In this document: positions 23,451 through 33,924 of the stretch, piece by piece
Layout of the letters: each line of letters begins with the position of its first letter
Numbering within the stretch: position 1 is the stretch's first letter
Assembly: GCA_023101885.1 (NCBI GenBank)
Contig: JALPQD010000513.1
Coordinates: forward strand, 992,001-1,056,000
DNA from: Typhlomys cinereus
Taxonomy: Eukaryota > Chordata > Mammalia > Rodentia > Platacanthomyidae
Reading direction: 5' to 3'
DNA: 64,000 bases
Program-made: the position numbers and the translations under genes
Notes under the pieces: generated by a model
What the model was told of the DNA's origin: nothing
Databases searched by the model: none
What the model saw: only the letters and a program-made list of their open reading frames with translations

Positions 23451-23526
23451 TTAACAATCTCCGCGTTTTAACACGCCACTCTTTGTGGCTGCCAACTTCT
23501 GAGCAGCAACTTCCGCCGCCATGTTC
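23451..23526 (-). promoter_or_regulatory. YY1 + ETS promoter-like motif with a 23-codon ORF
   Basis: On the minus strand GAACATGGCGGCGGAAGT joins a YY1 core (ATGGCGGC) to an ETS site (CGGAAGT), a pair typical of core promoters. The ATG opens a 23-codon frame (23522-23451, MAAEVAAQKLAATK...) that I do not recognise. It lies about 0.7 kb downstream of the main THRAP3 CpG promoter. It could be an alternative THRAP3 first exon with an upstream ORF. Confidence 0.45.
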
Positions 23527-24197
23527 GCCCCCGAGATTCAGAACGGAAAAAAAAAAAAAAAAAACAGATTAAAAAGTCGCTGAACACAACTGCTTCTTCT
23601 AAGCAGGATACACGCCAATTACCGCTGGAATGCAAATGGGCCTCACTTCCAACCCAAGAAAAAAACGTTCACACTACTTTTTCGGTAACAGATAAATTCG
23701 GATGACGCCTCTCTGGGCCCCAAAACCCGAAAAAAAAAAGAAAAAAAGTATCAACACGTTTCATCGAAGGCCTGCAACACGCACCCTGGAAGGCAGAACC
23801 AGGCCCCTGGGGACTGGGTGGGGGAAGGGAGTTAAGGAGTTCCGGGAAAAATGAGAATCCGAATAATGGGGTTTTGTAGAAGCGGGGGAGGGGGAGAGGG
23901 GTTGAAGGGGGCCTAGACCCCGGCAGAGTGCGAAGGAAAAGTATCGGGGCTGCGGGGCCGAGGAGGCGACTCGGGCCCCGGGAGCCAGGCCCGAGCGCAG
24001 GCAAAGGCCCGAAGGGCGGGGAGGGGGAGGAGCCGGAGAGCGGAGCCCGCTCGGCCGAGGCCGCGGAACAGGCGCGGGGAAGCCGCTGCGCGTCAGGCCT
24101 CCCCCGAGCCAGGCCCCAAGCCGCCCCGAGAAAAGGCAAAAAAACAAAACCGCCGGAGCCAGTGGAGGTGGCCTAACCCCCAACCGGAGATACTCAC

Positions 24198-24330
24198 CCA
24201 CCTGGGCCCGCCGAGACGATCACAGCTGCAGTCTCGCAACGGCACAACCGGCCCGAACCTCGCCCCCGCCCGACAGCGCGCCCCGCGTCCCCGCTCTCCT
24301 ACCACGGCGGCAGCGGCGTTAGTCCGCTGC
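24198..24330 (-). other. THRAP3: THRAP3 non-coding exon 1 (inferred)
   Basis: Minus-strand GC-rich sequence ends in a strong donor, GTGAGTAT (intron from 24197), within the CpG island. It is preceded upstream by a ZNF143-like site. I see no ATG-led frame that continues into the coding exon, so it is read as 5'UTR. The transcription start is estimated, and a CAG/GTGGGT donor at 24203 is an alternative end. Confidence 0.6.
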
Positions 24331-24333
24331 CTC

Positions 24334-24347
24334 CTGGGAAGTGTAGT
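24334..24347 (+). promoter_or_regulatory. ZNF143/THAP11-type site
   Basis: CTGGGAAGTGTAGT, one mismatch from the CTGGGAATTGTAGT form common at housekeeping promoters. It sits just upstream of the inferred THRAP3 start. Confidence 0.65.
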
Positions 24348-24432
24348 CCTAGCCCCGCCTCTTCCTGTCTACCCGAGCGGTCTCTAGGACTCTATTTCCT
24401 ACAAGGCAAAGCGAGCGTTGGGCCCGCCGCTT

Positions 24433-24465
24433 TGCGTCACGCGCCGGTGCGTCTGTGGTCACGTG
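24433..24465. promoter_or_regulatory. ATF-like TGCGTCA and E-box CACGTG pair
   Basis: TGCGTCA at 24433-24439 and CACGTG at 24460-24465 within the CpG island, candidate ATF/CREB and USF/MYC sites. Confidence 0.5.
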
Positions 24466-24551
24466 GGCTGCCGCGTTCCGTCCCCTCCCCCCCTCGCCTG
24501 GGAGGCCTAGGGAAGAGGAAGGTAGGTGGACGGAAAGGGTGGGGGCGTTGC

Positions 24552-24559
24552 TGACGTCA
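24552..24559. promoter_or_regulatory. Palindromic CRE (TGACGTCA)
   Basis: A full consensus cAMP-response element in the distal part of the CpG island, about 220 bp upstream of the inferred THRAP3 start. Confidence 0.6.
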
Positions 24560-25054
24560 CTGCCCCACCATTTTGGAGCAGGCCACGAAGGCTTAGCGTA
24601 CCCCACCCTACCTGTGTCGCTGGAACTCCTCGCTGGGAATCTGGTCTCGCGATCGCCTGATTTTCACGCTCTCCGGTGCCGCCTGTCGCCGGTTGTGACC
24701 TTGAGCCGATTCGTCTCCCCTTTCCGAACCCCGAGTACCGCTGCTATAATAAAATGAAATTCTTGATTTCTACCCTCACAGCGTGTTGGGGAGCCTCGGA
24801 CAGAGTCGATCACTTATCGAGCGTCCAGTACCCTGAAAGTGCAAGGCGAAATGGAAAGAGGGTGTAATTATTGCTGTGATGGTGGAAGTCCTCCGCCCAG
24901 AATAGCGCCCTCTCGCCGCCCCCCTCTGCGACGAGGGAACCAGAAAGATTTTTTTTTTTCCCTAGGCAGTTTGTTAAAATGGCTGTTCACCGTCCTTTCT
25001 GGAACAAATTTCCTGTGAAACTCTGAAATCAGTTTTAAGCAAAGCTCTCAATGT

Positions 25055-25185
25055 TTTTCTTAAGATCGCGTTTTCCTCTGTATTCCAAGCTAGTCTGCAA
25101 ATCACCGTGTAGCTCAGGCTGCACTTCAACTCGAGGCAGGCCTCGGGAGTGTTAGGATTATAGTCACGCCTGACTTCTCAGGTAT
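25055..25185 (-). mobile_element. B1 SINE, diverged
   Basis: Reverse-complement B1: TGTAGCTCAGGCTGCACTTC, GGCAGGCCTCGGGAGTGTTA and AGTCACGCCTGAC. Confidence 0.6.
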
Positions 25186-25189
25186 CACA

Positions 25190-25980
25190 AAATTTGATCC
25201 AGGGTTTTTGCGCCCTGCCGGTTTCCTCTTCAGTTGCTGTCCTTAGTGAAGTCCAAACATGGAAGACAGTTCACAAGTCACCTATTCTGTCATGCTTTTG
25301 CTCCTGCCCATGTTAGTCTCCTACTATAATTATCAGGGGCTATGTTTTAGACTCCTCGGACTGAGCTCTTTGAGAACGGAGACAAAGGATCTGTGTGCAC
25401 ATAAACACACCCTAGGATAAAATGCACAATGATAATTTTAAAAAAAATGCATTTCTCGTGGGGGGGGGAAGCAGCCAACCTCAGTACAGACCTGAAGCAA
25501 TCTGACCTCAGCAGCATTCTTTCCACTTTGCTAAATCTGTTTTTCCTTTTTGGAGCACTTCCTGTGGGGAGTGCTTCTTGTGTGGTTCTTGAAACTGAAT
25601 CCATTTAACTTTCTGTTCACAGATTCCTCTGGGTGTCCACTTCAACCATATTCAGTGCAAAAATACTAAAAACACTTTGGTTAATTAGATGGATATAAAA
25701 CTATGTAGCCATTCCTCTTGGTTTCTGAAATACTTAACTAGTTCTTTCCTTACCTCCCAACCAACTTCTGCCCCTTCTCTGCCCAGAAACTATTTCCAAA
25801 GGTCCAGTCTAGATGTGAGTGGCCCCTCTATGTGACTGATCTGGTGGTATGTTCAAGTGGCTTCTACATCACTTCTCCCCAATGCAACATTACCTAGTGG
25901 ATGCAGAGTACTTTATATGATTGCATTCTTTACCAGGCTTTGATCTGGTCTCGAAGGAGAGAACAATTTATAATTTCACT
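25190..25980. other. Upstream flank of THRAP3, nothing identified
   Basis: Moderate-GC, apparently non-repetitive sequence. No recognisable gene, RNA or repeat. Confidence 0.45.
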
Positions 25981-25999
25981 TTTTAAGGCAGGGTCTGGA

Positions 26000-26190
26000 A
26001 GACTGTAGATGTAGCTCAATTGGAAGAATGCTTGCTAGTCATGCATGAAGCGTACATGGTCGCACACACCTGTAATACCATCACCCTGAGTGAGATTGAG
26101 TCAGAAGGATTAGAAATTCAAGGTCATTCTTGACTGCACAGCAAGTTCCAGATTAGTACATGAAATCCTGTCTGAAAAATAAACATACAC
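26000..26190 (+). mobile_element. B4 (ID-B1) SINE, diverged
   Basis: An ID-like head (GATGTAGCTCAATTGGAAGA) is followed by a B1-like part (CACACCTGTAATACCATCAC, GAAATCCTGTCTGAAAAATA). Confidence 0.6.
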
Positions 26191-26397
26191 ATAGATAAAT
26201 ACAGGATCTCAATCCTCAGCCTCTACCTCCTGAGTGACAGAATTACAGACACACAGCAAGATGCCAGGCTCCATTCATTTATTCAGTGACAACATCCGCT
26301 AGACTCCTTGTTAGATGCTCAGGAAAAAAAAAGTATAAGGCAAACGAGCATGGCCCCTTCCCTCCAAGAACTTACTTCCAACTGAGAGAACAGTGAC

Positions 26398-26588
26398 GTC
26401 CAGGGCCAGACTCCATGTGCTCGACATGAGTGGCATTCCTGGACTGGGCTCCGTGTGTTCATAACATGGACAGTTTCTCTGCGCTGGGGTTCTGTATGCT
26501 TATAACATGGATGGCCTCCCTGAGTTGGGCTCTGGTGCTTATAACATGAATAGCCTCCTGTGGGCCGGGCTCCATGTGCTCACACAAG
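26398..26588. repeat. Degenerate tandem repeat, about 40-bp unit, about 5 copies
   Basis: Successive units share a GGGCTC core followed by TGTGCT-like and CATAACATGGA segments (GGACTGGGCTCCGTGTGTTC, GCGCTGGGGTTCTGTATGCT, TGAGTTGGGCTCTGGTGCTT, TGGGCCGGGCTCCATGTGCT). Confidence 0.75.
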
Positions 26589-26677
26589 AATTCACTCTCA
26601 CAGGAGACCGATAAAACTGCCAAGCCATTCTCTAGTTTTGATCACGGGTTCTTAACCACGTGGAGCTAGAAACTCAA

Positions 26678-27101
26678 TGTTGCAGTTTGCTTGCATAGTT
26701 GCTGATAAATGACCATCAAACGGCTTAAGGAAACAAGGGGTTTATTTTCTTACTGATAGTCTGGTTGCAGTCTGTAGTCCAGCTTCAGGAGAGAGCATGC
26801 ACCAACACCAGGGCCAAGGGAACTGGCTACACCATCTCTACAATGGCTGAGAGAGGGACAATCCTTACTGGCCAGACCACCGTGTCTGGCCAAGTGTACA
26901 AAAGAATGCCAGCTTCCTCAACTGGCTCTCAGTATTTTATTCATCTGTTCAGGGCCTAGTCCCACCCACCATAGGCTGGGCCTTCCCTGTCAGCAAGACA
27001 ATCTCCTTCAGGTTTGCTCTGGGCCCAACTCAACTCTCTGCAAATGTGCCCAGACCTCAAACCCTCAACAGTCAAGTTGACAACTGTGCCCAACTATGAC
27101 A
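26678..27101 (-). mobile_element. ERVL-MaLR solo LTR with TG..CA ends
   Basis: In minus sense it begins TGTCATAGTTG and ends CTGCAACA. The poly(A)-signal region AAAATAAACCCCTTG and TTCCTTAAGCC lie near the end. Five-base flanks CTCAA and CTCGA suggest an MaLR-type 5-bp duplication with one change. It is related to the LTR at 38890-39338. Confidence 0.65.
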
Positions 27102-27149
27102 CTCGACCATAATAATAACCTACATTCTAAGTGTATTTTCTCTTATTGC

Positions 27150-27328
27150 TCATATAATATTTTATATTATAGTCCAGTTGTTTTTTTTTAAGTGGGGAAC
27201 ATAAAGGTGGGAGTTAAACGTGCTAGTGGAATGTCCAGGGAAGTGGGAAGAAGAGTGGATAGCTATGATGAAAATTCATTGCATACATGTATAATATTAT
27301 CAAAGAGTAAAAACATTATTAAAAAGAA
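27150..27328 (+). mobile_element. L1 3' terminus fragment
   Basis: TAGCTATGATGAAAATTCAT, TGCATACATGTATAATATTA and an AAAAACATTATTAAAAAG end match the typical end of rodent L1 elements. Confidence 0.6.
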
Positions 27329-27624
27329 AAATGAATAAATATTTTTCCTCAAAGAAAATGAGAGAAAAGAAAACAATGGAGTGAACTTTGTAGGTTTTGA
27401 AAATCTCACTCATCGTGTGTCCTGAAATTGAGTATCACATACTCTTGTCTCCTGCAGAGCCAGCTTCCGAGAAGAAAGGATTACTTTTCTTCTCAGATCT
27501 CAGCAACGGGTCCAACACAGAATGACAAGAACACGCGTACATAGACTATTCTTAATTCTTCCTCATGAGTTTCTATTAGAAGTTGCTCCATCCTGCTTCT
27601 CCAAGTTCAAAATTTTAAAGGAGG

Positions 27625-27800
27625 GCTGATGAGATGGTTCAATTGGCAAAGATTCCTGCCCATAAACCTGGCGACTTGAATTCAGTCCTTAGAAGCCCAC
27701 GTAGTAGAAAGAAAAAACTGATTTCTGAAAGTTGTCCTGTGACTACACAACATATCAAGCATGTAGATCTCACTTTTATTCTCTCTCTCACTAATAAGTA
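27625..27800 (+). mobile_element. B3-type SINE
   Basis: GAGGGCTGATGAGATGGTTC head and GAAAGTTGTCCTGTGACTAC. Confidence 0.7.
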
Positions 27801-28760
27801 ATTTTTAACTCTCGCAGGAATTCTGCCTTCTTCCTTTTACTTTATCTGCTATATCACACCCCATCACCTCAAAGTACAATGTATTCTGTCCCCAGAATAT
27901 CTATTGAAGCTACTGAACCAAACTGGCCCTTTTTTCAGCTCTCATGTGTCATGAGATACAGTAAGTGCTTGCATCAGTGCCTGGCCAGAGGAAGAGGCAG
28001 TGTTGACTCAGACAAGACCTCATCCCCAATCTCCTTACCTCCTGCCTCTTTCCAGCCAGACCCTCCCCCTAGAAGAGAGCTTAAGCACTTTTCTCATGTA
28101 CAGCTAGGATCATATTGTTTCCCAAAGTGTCCTCGGGATCAAACAAACCTCCATGTGGTCTAACCTCTGACTGCCCCTCGAGCTCACCTCCCTCTTCGAG
28201 GGCTGTCCATTGCCATCAGAATGGAGGGCATCCCATCGGCCTCCATGTCCTTTCCAGCCTTGTTTCCTTCATACAAAATGCCCTAGGCATACGTGCTCAT
28301 CTTGACCATATACTAGGCTCTCTGTACCTTCTTCCTCAGCTGTCCCACCTACCAGAGGCCTATCTTGTCAGTTCAGAATTTTCCTTTCTGAAGAGTATCC
28401 CAATATCAACTCTACATTTATCTGATTCTACCTTGTAACTCTACAACTTAATCTCCTGAACTCGGGAGCAAACAGATCTGTCGCTCTGCCTGTTCAACAT
28501 CCTTCCATTCTTCTCTTCCTGGTGAAAGCTATCCGTTTCGCACTCTGGTCCCAAGATAAGCAGGTAACTCATAATCATACAGTACATTTAATTCTCTTGA
28601 CCACAGTGATTGGCAGGGAGCTTCAACGAAAAGAGCAGAAAGAATGAACACAGGTCTGAGAACTAGTCCTGAGAAAACAATCATTTCATTTTTCCTGGAA
28701 TTGCTAAACTGGAAGAGCATTGGCCTAGAGCAATGGTCATCTTTGCAAATATTTGAACAG
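27801..28760. other. Intergenic, mostly unique; possible L2 relic
   Basis: Pyrimidine-rich sequence resembling an ancient L2 (CTCACCTCCCTCTTCGAGGG region). The open frames at 27879-28438 overlap in two frames and resemble no protein I know. Confidence 0.35.
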
Positions 28761-28764
28761 AGAC

Positions 28765-28981
28765 TTCGGAATGGGGATATAGGTCAGTTAGTAGAATGCT
28801 TGTCTCACATGAAAGAAGCCCAGAGTTCAGCCCCCAGCACCTTATGAACTGGACATGGTGACACATGCCCATAATCCTAACACTGTGGAGACAGAGACAG
28901 GAGGATAAGAAATTCAAGGTCATCATCTACATAGAGAGTTAGAAACCAGTCTGGGCAATAGGATAACTTTTCTCAACAGAG

Positions 28982-29030
<49 letters not shown>
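28765..29030 (+). mobile_element. B4 (ID-B1) SINE with (GA)n tail
   Basis: An ID-like head (GGATATAGGTCAGTTAGTAG, GAGTTCAGCCCCCAGCACC) joins a B1-like part (GACATGGTGACACATGCCCA, GAAACCAGTCTGGGCAATAG). A 45-bp (GA)n run follows at 28984-29028. Confidence 0.75.
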
Positions 29031-29091
29031 CCAAAAAGGAAACCAGCATAGTCGGAAAGCAGAGCCATGACTTGTAAAAGACATTTTTGTT

Positions 29092-29391
29092 TTTTTTGTT
29101 TTGTTTTAAATTTTTTTATTATTATTTATTCAATTGTGCGTGTATGTGTGTGTACGTGTGTGTGTGTGTGTGTGTGTGTGTAGAACCACGGACGAATTCG
29201 GGAACCACCATGGACTGCCTCCACCTCCTTGTTTACTCTGTCCCAGGATTCACAAGTTCCGCCCTACCAGGACCAGAAACGCAGGCCGCCCCCGCTTCCT
29301 CCTGGCATCTATACGTGGGATCTGGGATCCGAACTCGGGACCTTCCGCCTGCAAGGCGGAGGGTTAACCCCTAAGCCACTTCTCCAGCCCC
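29092..29391 (-). mobile_element. B2-superfamily SINE, young subfamily, perfect 18-bp TSD
   Basis: Minus-strand, full length, with a (TG)n tract at 29153-29180 and GACGAATTCGGGAACC. The duplication GTAAAAGACATTTTTGTT lies at 29074-29091 and 29392-29409. Confidence 0.92.
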
Positions 29392-29624
29392 GTAAAAGAC
29401 ATTTTTGTTACCAGTTGAGCCCTTATATTCAGCCACGACTGAAGTTAGTCTGAATTTTTTTCCATACAATGAACCAACAAATAAGTTGGTTTGAGATGGG
29501 TTTTTGCCATTTCTCTTTATGTGTATGTTTTTTATTTTTAAGATGGAGAAAGAGAATACATATACATCTTTATGCCATGGTGTGCACATGGAGGTTAGAG
29601 GACGACTTATAAATTTCATTTATT

Positions 29625-29664
29625 TATTTAGTTAGTTAGTTAGTTAGTGTGTGTGTGCGTGTGT

Positions 29665-29703
<39 letters not shown>

Positions 29704-29936
29704 AGAGAGCACCGTATGTCCCCATGGAGTCCTAAGAGTGACTTCTGGAATCATCCTGGAATGCTTCTACCTTTGTCTTGCTTTGTTCTGGGATTTCACA
29801 GGCTTTGTCCACTAGGGACAGAAGTGCAGGATGCTACCATTTCTGTCTGGCATTTTTACATGAGACCTGGGGTCCAAACTCAGGATCTTCTGCTTAAGAG
29901 GCAGAGTCTTAATCCCTGAGCCATCTCTCCAGCCCT
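29625..29936 (-). mobile_element. B2-superfamily SINE, older subfamily
   Basis: TTAGT repeats and a (TG)n tract, then GGAATCATCCTGGAATGCTT, CATTTCTGTCTGGCATTTTT and GAGCCATCTCTCCAGCCC on the plus strand. Confidence 0.82.
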
Positions 29937-30054
29937 AAAGGACAACTCTGAAAGCTGGTTCTTTCCTTCTAGTGGGCTCTGAGAATCAAAATCAGGTCAG
30001 TAGGTTTGTGCATAAGCACCTTTATTCTTTAATTGCTGAGCCATCTTGTGGCCC

Positions 30055-30425
30055 TCTTTTTTAAGATTTTTTTTCTGTTTTTCATTTGTGTGTGTGTATG
30101 TGTGTGTTGGAGGTACATGTATGTTTGTTTGCTTATTCACATGTGTATGGGCACATGTTTGTGTGCACATATGCTTGTGTGCATGTGAACCCACAGTTGA
30201 ATCAGGCATCATCTTCAATCTCTCTTTCACTTTATTTCCTTGTGATTGGGTCTCTAATTCAACCGAGACCTCACCAATAAGGTTAGTCTTGCTAACCAGT
30301 TTGCTTAGGGATTCCCAGTCTCTGCCTTCCAAGGCTGGAATCATGAGCAGGCTACCAAGCGCACTTGACATTTACATGAGTTCTGGAGTTCTGAACTCTG
30401 GTCCTCATGCTTGAGTGTATCCCCT
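30055..30425 (-). repeat. Interspersed rodent repeat, unclassified (related copies at 36.6, 46.0 and 51.8 kb)
   Basis: A TG-rich start, then GGGTCTCTAATTCAACCGAG, AGGGATTCCCAGTCTCTGCC and CTGAACTCTGGTCCTCATGC. The same block order recurs at about 36600-36905, 46010-46250 and 51830-52115, so this is a dispersed family whose class I cannot assign. Confidence 0.5.
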
Positions 30426-30576
30426 CAAAATGTCATGTGCTAGAAGTTTAGTTGCCAGAGTGGTAGTGTTGAAGCAGAGCAATCTTTATGAAGTGGGACC
30501 ATTGTGGGGGTGGTTAGGTGATGAGAGGTACCACCTTCAGGTGGAATTAATGTAGTTCTTAAAAGATCCCAGTTAG

Positions 30577-30850
30577 AGGGGCTGGAGAGGTGGCTCAGGG
30601 GTTAAGCCTCTGCCTTGCAGGCGAAAGGTCCTGAGTTCAGATCCTAGACCCCACGTATAGACGCCAGGTGGAAGCAGGGGCGGTCCTGGTAGGGTGGAAC
30701 CTATGAATCCCGGGGCAGAGTAAACAGGAAGAGGTGGAGGTGGCCCATGGTGGTTCCCGAATTCACCCGTGGCTCTACACACGCATACATACACACATAC
30801 ACATACATACGTATGCACAATTGAATAAATAATAATAAAAATTTTTTTAA
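30577..30850 (+). mobile_element. B2-superfamily SINE, young subfamily, with TSD
   Basis: GGGGCTGGAGAGGTGGCTCA head. The near-perfect duplication AAAAGATCCCAGTTAG (30561-30576) / AAAATATCCCAGTTAG (30851-30866) flanks it. It shares a short internal deletion with the copy at 15922-16218 (CAGGGGCGGTCCTGGTAGGG here). Confidence 0.9.
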
Positions 30851-30879
30851 AAAATATCCCAGTTAGGGGATCTTCTAAA

Positions 30880-31083
30880 GACTGGGAAGGTAGCTCAGTT
30901 GGTAGAGCACATGTCTAGCATGCACAAAACCTGGGTTCAAAATCCAGCACTCCTTAAAGCATTTGGGACATAGTCATAGAAAAATCAAGAGGTCACCCTT
31001 GGCAACATACCAAGTTTGAGGCCAGCCTGAGTTAAAGACCCTGTCTCAGAAAAGTAGCTGTTATATTTAAAAAAAAAAAAAAA
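30880..31083 (+). mobile_element. B4 (ID-B1) SINE
   Basis: GGTAGCTCAGTTGGTAGAGC and GGGTTCAAAATCCAGCACTC (ID head), then GAGGCCAGCCTGAGTTAAAG (B1 part) and oligo-A. Confidence 0.75.
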
Positions 31084-31160
31084 GTGCTCTAGTGAGGTGG
31101 CTCAAATAAGCATGTGCCATGCAAGTATAAGAACCTGAGTTCACATTTCCCAGAGCCATG

Positions 31161-31365
31161 GGGTTGGAGAGATGGCTCAGGGATTAAAATTCTGCCTTGC
31201 AAGCAGAAGGTCCTGAGTTCAGATCCCAGATACCCCATAAAAAGCACTAGGTGGATCTGACTTCTGGCCTTAGTGGACAGAGCCTGAGAAACTCCAGAGT
31301 GAAGCAAAAAGGAGGTGAAAGCAATCCGGGATGATTCCCAAAGACACCTTTGTTCCTCCACAGGG

Positions 31366-31404
<39 letters not shown>

Positions 31405-31408
31405 GTTT
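31161..31408 (+). mobile_element. B2-superfamily SINE, older subfamily
   Basis: GGTTGGAGAGATGGCTCAGG head, AGCAATCCGGGATGATTCCC right part and (CA)n tail. Confidence 0.82.
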
Positions 31409-31585
31409 TAAAAAAGAGTCAAGCATGGTCATGTGTGTATCTATAATACTAGAGCTAAGGGGCAGTAGCAGGAGGATCACTGAGACTTACAGGCCTCAAG
31501 CTTAGCTCCAGGTTCAATAAGAGACCCTGTCTCAAGAGAATAAAGTAAAGGGGGATAGAACATGCTACTAAGATCATCCTCTGGC

Positions 31586-31586
<1 letters not shown>

Positions 31587-31641
<55 letters not shown>
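31587..31641. repeat. (CA)n microsatellite
   Basis: About 26 CA units at the end of a B1-related fragment. Confidence 0.95.
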
Positions 31642-31644
<3 letters not shown>

Positions 31645-32163
31645 ATGATGAGGATGGAAACTAGAAGAATAATACCTACAACAAGTAACATGGTCTCTGT
31701 ATTTTCACTTCTTATCTCCTCCTGCAGCTACTTTTTCCTTCTCATATTTGTCTCCACTGTATGCCATCTGCCATGTTGTGATGTAGGCAGAAGATTCTCA
31801 TCAGAACCTAGGCCAATCTGGCAACCCCATTTTAGATTTTTAGGCTTCTGGATACCACCTTAAAAAAAATACATGACCCAACCACAAGTATTTCAGTATA
31901 GTACCTGAAAACAAGCTAATATAACTCTTAAACATACTCTGTTTTTGTTTTGTTTTGCTTTGCTTTTTGCAATGGTGGAAAACAAACAGAACCTTCCATG
32001 TGCTAGCAAGGGCTCTGACACTGTTATATCTTCAGCTTTGTTTTTTTTAAACTTTGTCCTAACTCAGTATTTCTCAACTAAGGACATTTTTGTCCCCTAG
32101 AGGATATTTGGCAATATCTGGGGACATTTTGTCTTTTTTTTTTTTTTTTTTGAGACTTTTTTG

Positions 32164-32166
<3 letters not shown>

Positions 32167-32250
<84 letters not shown>
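32167..32250. repeat. (CA)n microsatellite with one interruption
   Basis: About 42 CA units broken once by ACC near 32205. Confidence 0.95.
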
Positions 32251-32253
<3 letters not shown>

Positions 32254-32551
32254 GGAGTGTACTGCTGACATCTAGTGGGTAGAAGCCAGGGATACTAGTA
32301 AAAACAACCAATAACACAAGGTTATGAGTTCTATGAAGCAGTTCTATGAAGCAAAGAATGATTCTGCTCAAGATAACAATGTCAACATCAAGAGCTCTAT
32401 CTTTAGGGGATTCTGAGAGGGAAAAAACTCACTAACACTAAGCTTTAAAAAATTCTTTTTCAGTTGGGGATGTATCTTAGTTGGTACAATGCTCACTTAC
32501 CATGCATAAAGCTCTGTATGCCCAGCCTGGTATAAAAATAAAGACAAAAAA

Positions 32552-32895
32552 TGGACTAGTAAGATGGCTCAGTAGTTAAAGCCTTTGCAAGAAAAAAAAA
32601 TCTCATTTCAGATCCCCAGATCCCATGGAAAAATGCCAGGTGACTATGTCAGCCTATCTGTAATGCCAGCCCTGGAAGGCAGAGCCTGGGAACACCCAGA
32701 ACATGATGGCAGCCAGACTAGTTAGTCCTAATGGCATACTCTGATTTAATTAGAGGCCTAGGCTCACAACAATGAGACGGAAGAGTGATTGGGGATTATC
32801 CCAGGTATAACCCTTGGGCCTCCACAGACACACACACTCAGGTGCCCCCACTCACATGTAAATACACACATAACAGAAACACACATACATATACC

Positions 32896-32930
<35 letters not shown>

Positions 32931-32975
32931 CACACTCTATACATACACTAAAATTTTTTGAAGAAAATAAATAAT
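32552..32975 (+). mobile_element. B2-superfamily SINE with extended CA-rich tail
   Basis: GGACTAGTAAGATGGCTCAG head and CCTGGAAGGCAGAGCCTGGG. The middle carries about 100 bp not seen in the other copies, and the CA-rich tail runs to 32929. Confidence 0.65.
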
Positions 32976-33032
32976 AATAGCAAAGACTTGGTAGTTCATA
33001 TCTATAATCCCAACACTCAAGAAGTAGAGACA

Positions 33033-33261
33033 GGACTAGAGAGATGGCTCAGGAGTTAAGACTCTGCCTCACAAGCAGAGTCTTGTGTGTTCAGATCCCA
33101 GGTCCCTGTAAAAATGCCAAACAGAAATGACAGCTGTCGGCACTGGCCTTAGTGGGCAGAGCCTGGGAAATCCCAGAGCAAATCAAAATGGAGGTAGAAA
33201 CAATCCAGGATAATTCTGGAAGTCACCCTTGGTCCTCCACAGGGACACACAGTGCCTTTTG

Positions 33262-33308
<47 letters not shown>

Positions 33309-33340
33309 TATAACAAATAAAAAATTTTTTAAAAAATTTA
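33033..33340 (+). mobile_element. B2-superfamily SINE, older subfamily
   Basis: GGACTAGAGAGATGGCTCAG head, GAAACAATCCAGGATAATTC right part, (CA)n at 33265-33305 and A/T-rich tail. Confidence 0.82.
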
Positions 33341-33489
33341 AAAAGAGAATTCTCTCTCTCTCTCTCTCTGCTATCTTTCTTAAATAAAAAAAAAATTTTA
33401 AGAAGTAAAAACAGGAGAATCAGCCACATAGTTCCAGACCAGCCTAAGCTACATGAGACTTTGACTCAAAACATTTTTTTAATTCTTTT

Positions 33490-33615
33490 TGTTTTGTTTT
33501 GAGACATGGTCTCAAACCGTAGCCCAAGCTGCCCTGAAGTTCACTATTGTAGCTCATGCAGGCCTCAAACGCTTGCCCAAAGGCTAAGAGTGCTGGCAAT
33601 ACAGCCATAAACCCC
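33490..33615 (-). mobile_element. B1 SINE, diverged
   Basis: Reverse-complement B1: GTTTTGAGACATGGTCTCAA, GCAGGCCTCAAACGCTTGCC and TGCTGGCAATACAGCC. Confidence 0.6.
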
Positions 33616-33814
33616 CTGTCCCAGTTTACAATATTCTTACCCTGACCATAGACACAAGGTTATCATTTCGCAGTTTATCACAAATTCACGCTTGCTGGTC
33701 TCCCCTGGTTCCTCCGTGGGGAGGCTGTGAAACCTATGGTGTGAGGACCTCACAGAGAAAGATTGGGGTCAGGTAGGGGATGAGAGATGGGGTCACAGGA
33801 CATAAAGAGCCGAA

Positions 33815-33884
33815 AGGCTTTGGAGTCATGTCTCAATCACTTCTTTTTTTTTTTTTTATTCAATTGTGCATGTACATGCGCGCA

Positions 33885-33924
<40 letters not shown>

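Larger units (their letters stand above)
1117..24197 (-). other. THRAP3: THRAP3 intron 1 (about 23 kb)
   Basis: The span lies between the probable first-exon donor (GTGAGT at 24197-24192) and the acceptor before the start-codon exon (AG at 1118-1117). No open frame in it resembles a known gene. Its content is mostly SINE, L1 and LTR retroelements, listed separately. Further untranslated exons cannot be excluded from sequence alone. Confidence 0.7.
23760..24760. promoter_or_regulatory. THRAP3: CpG island / THRAP3 promoter region
   Basis: The most GC- and CpG-rich stretch of the left 55 kb, sitting at the 5' end of THRAP3 (minus strand). It has no TATA box at the expected place and carries ZNF143-like, CRE, ATF-like and E-box sites listed separately. 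CpG density extends about 400 bp upstream of the inferred first exon, so divergent plus-strand transcription is possible. Confidence 0.85.

Noticed and set aside
23669..24201. Overlapping minus-strand frames of 146-156 codons in the CpG island
   Set aside because: Composition-driven; two overlapping frames of similar length, no known similarity, and they cross the THRAP3 first intron.
32167..32250. CRISPR-like periodicity
   Set aside because: A CA dinucleotide array in a mammalian genome; no spacers.
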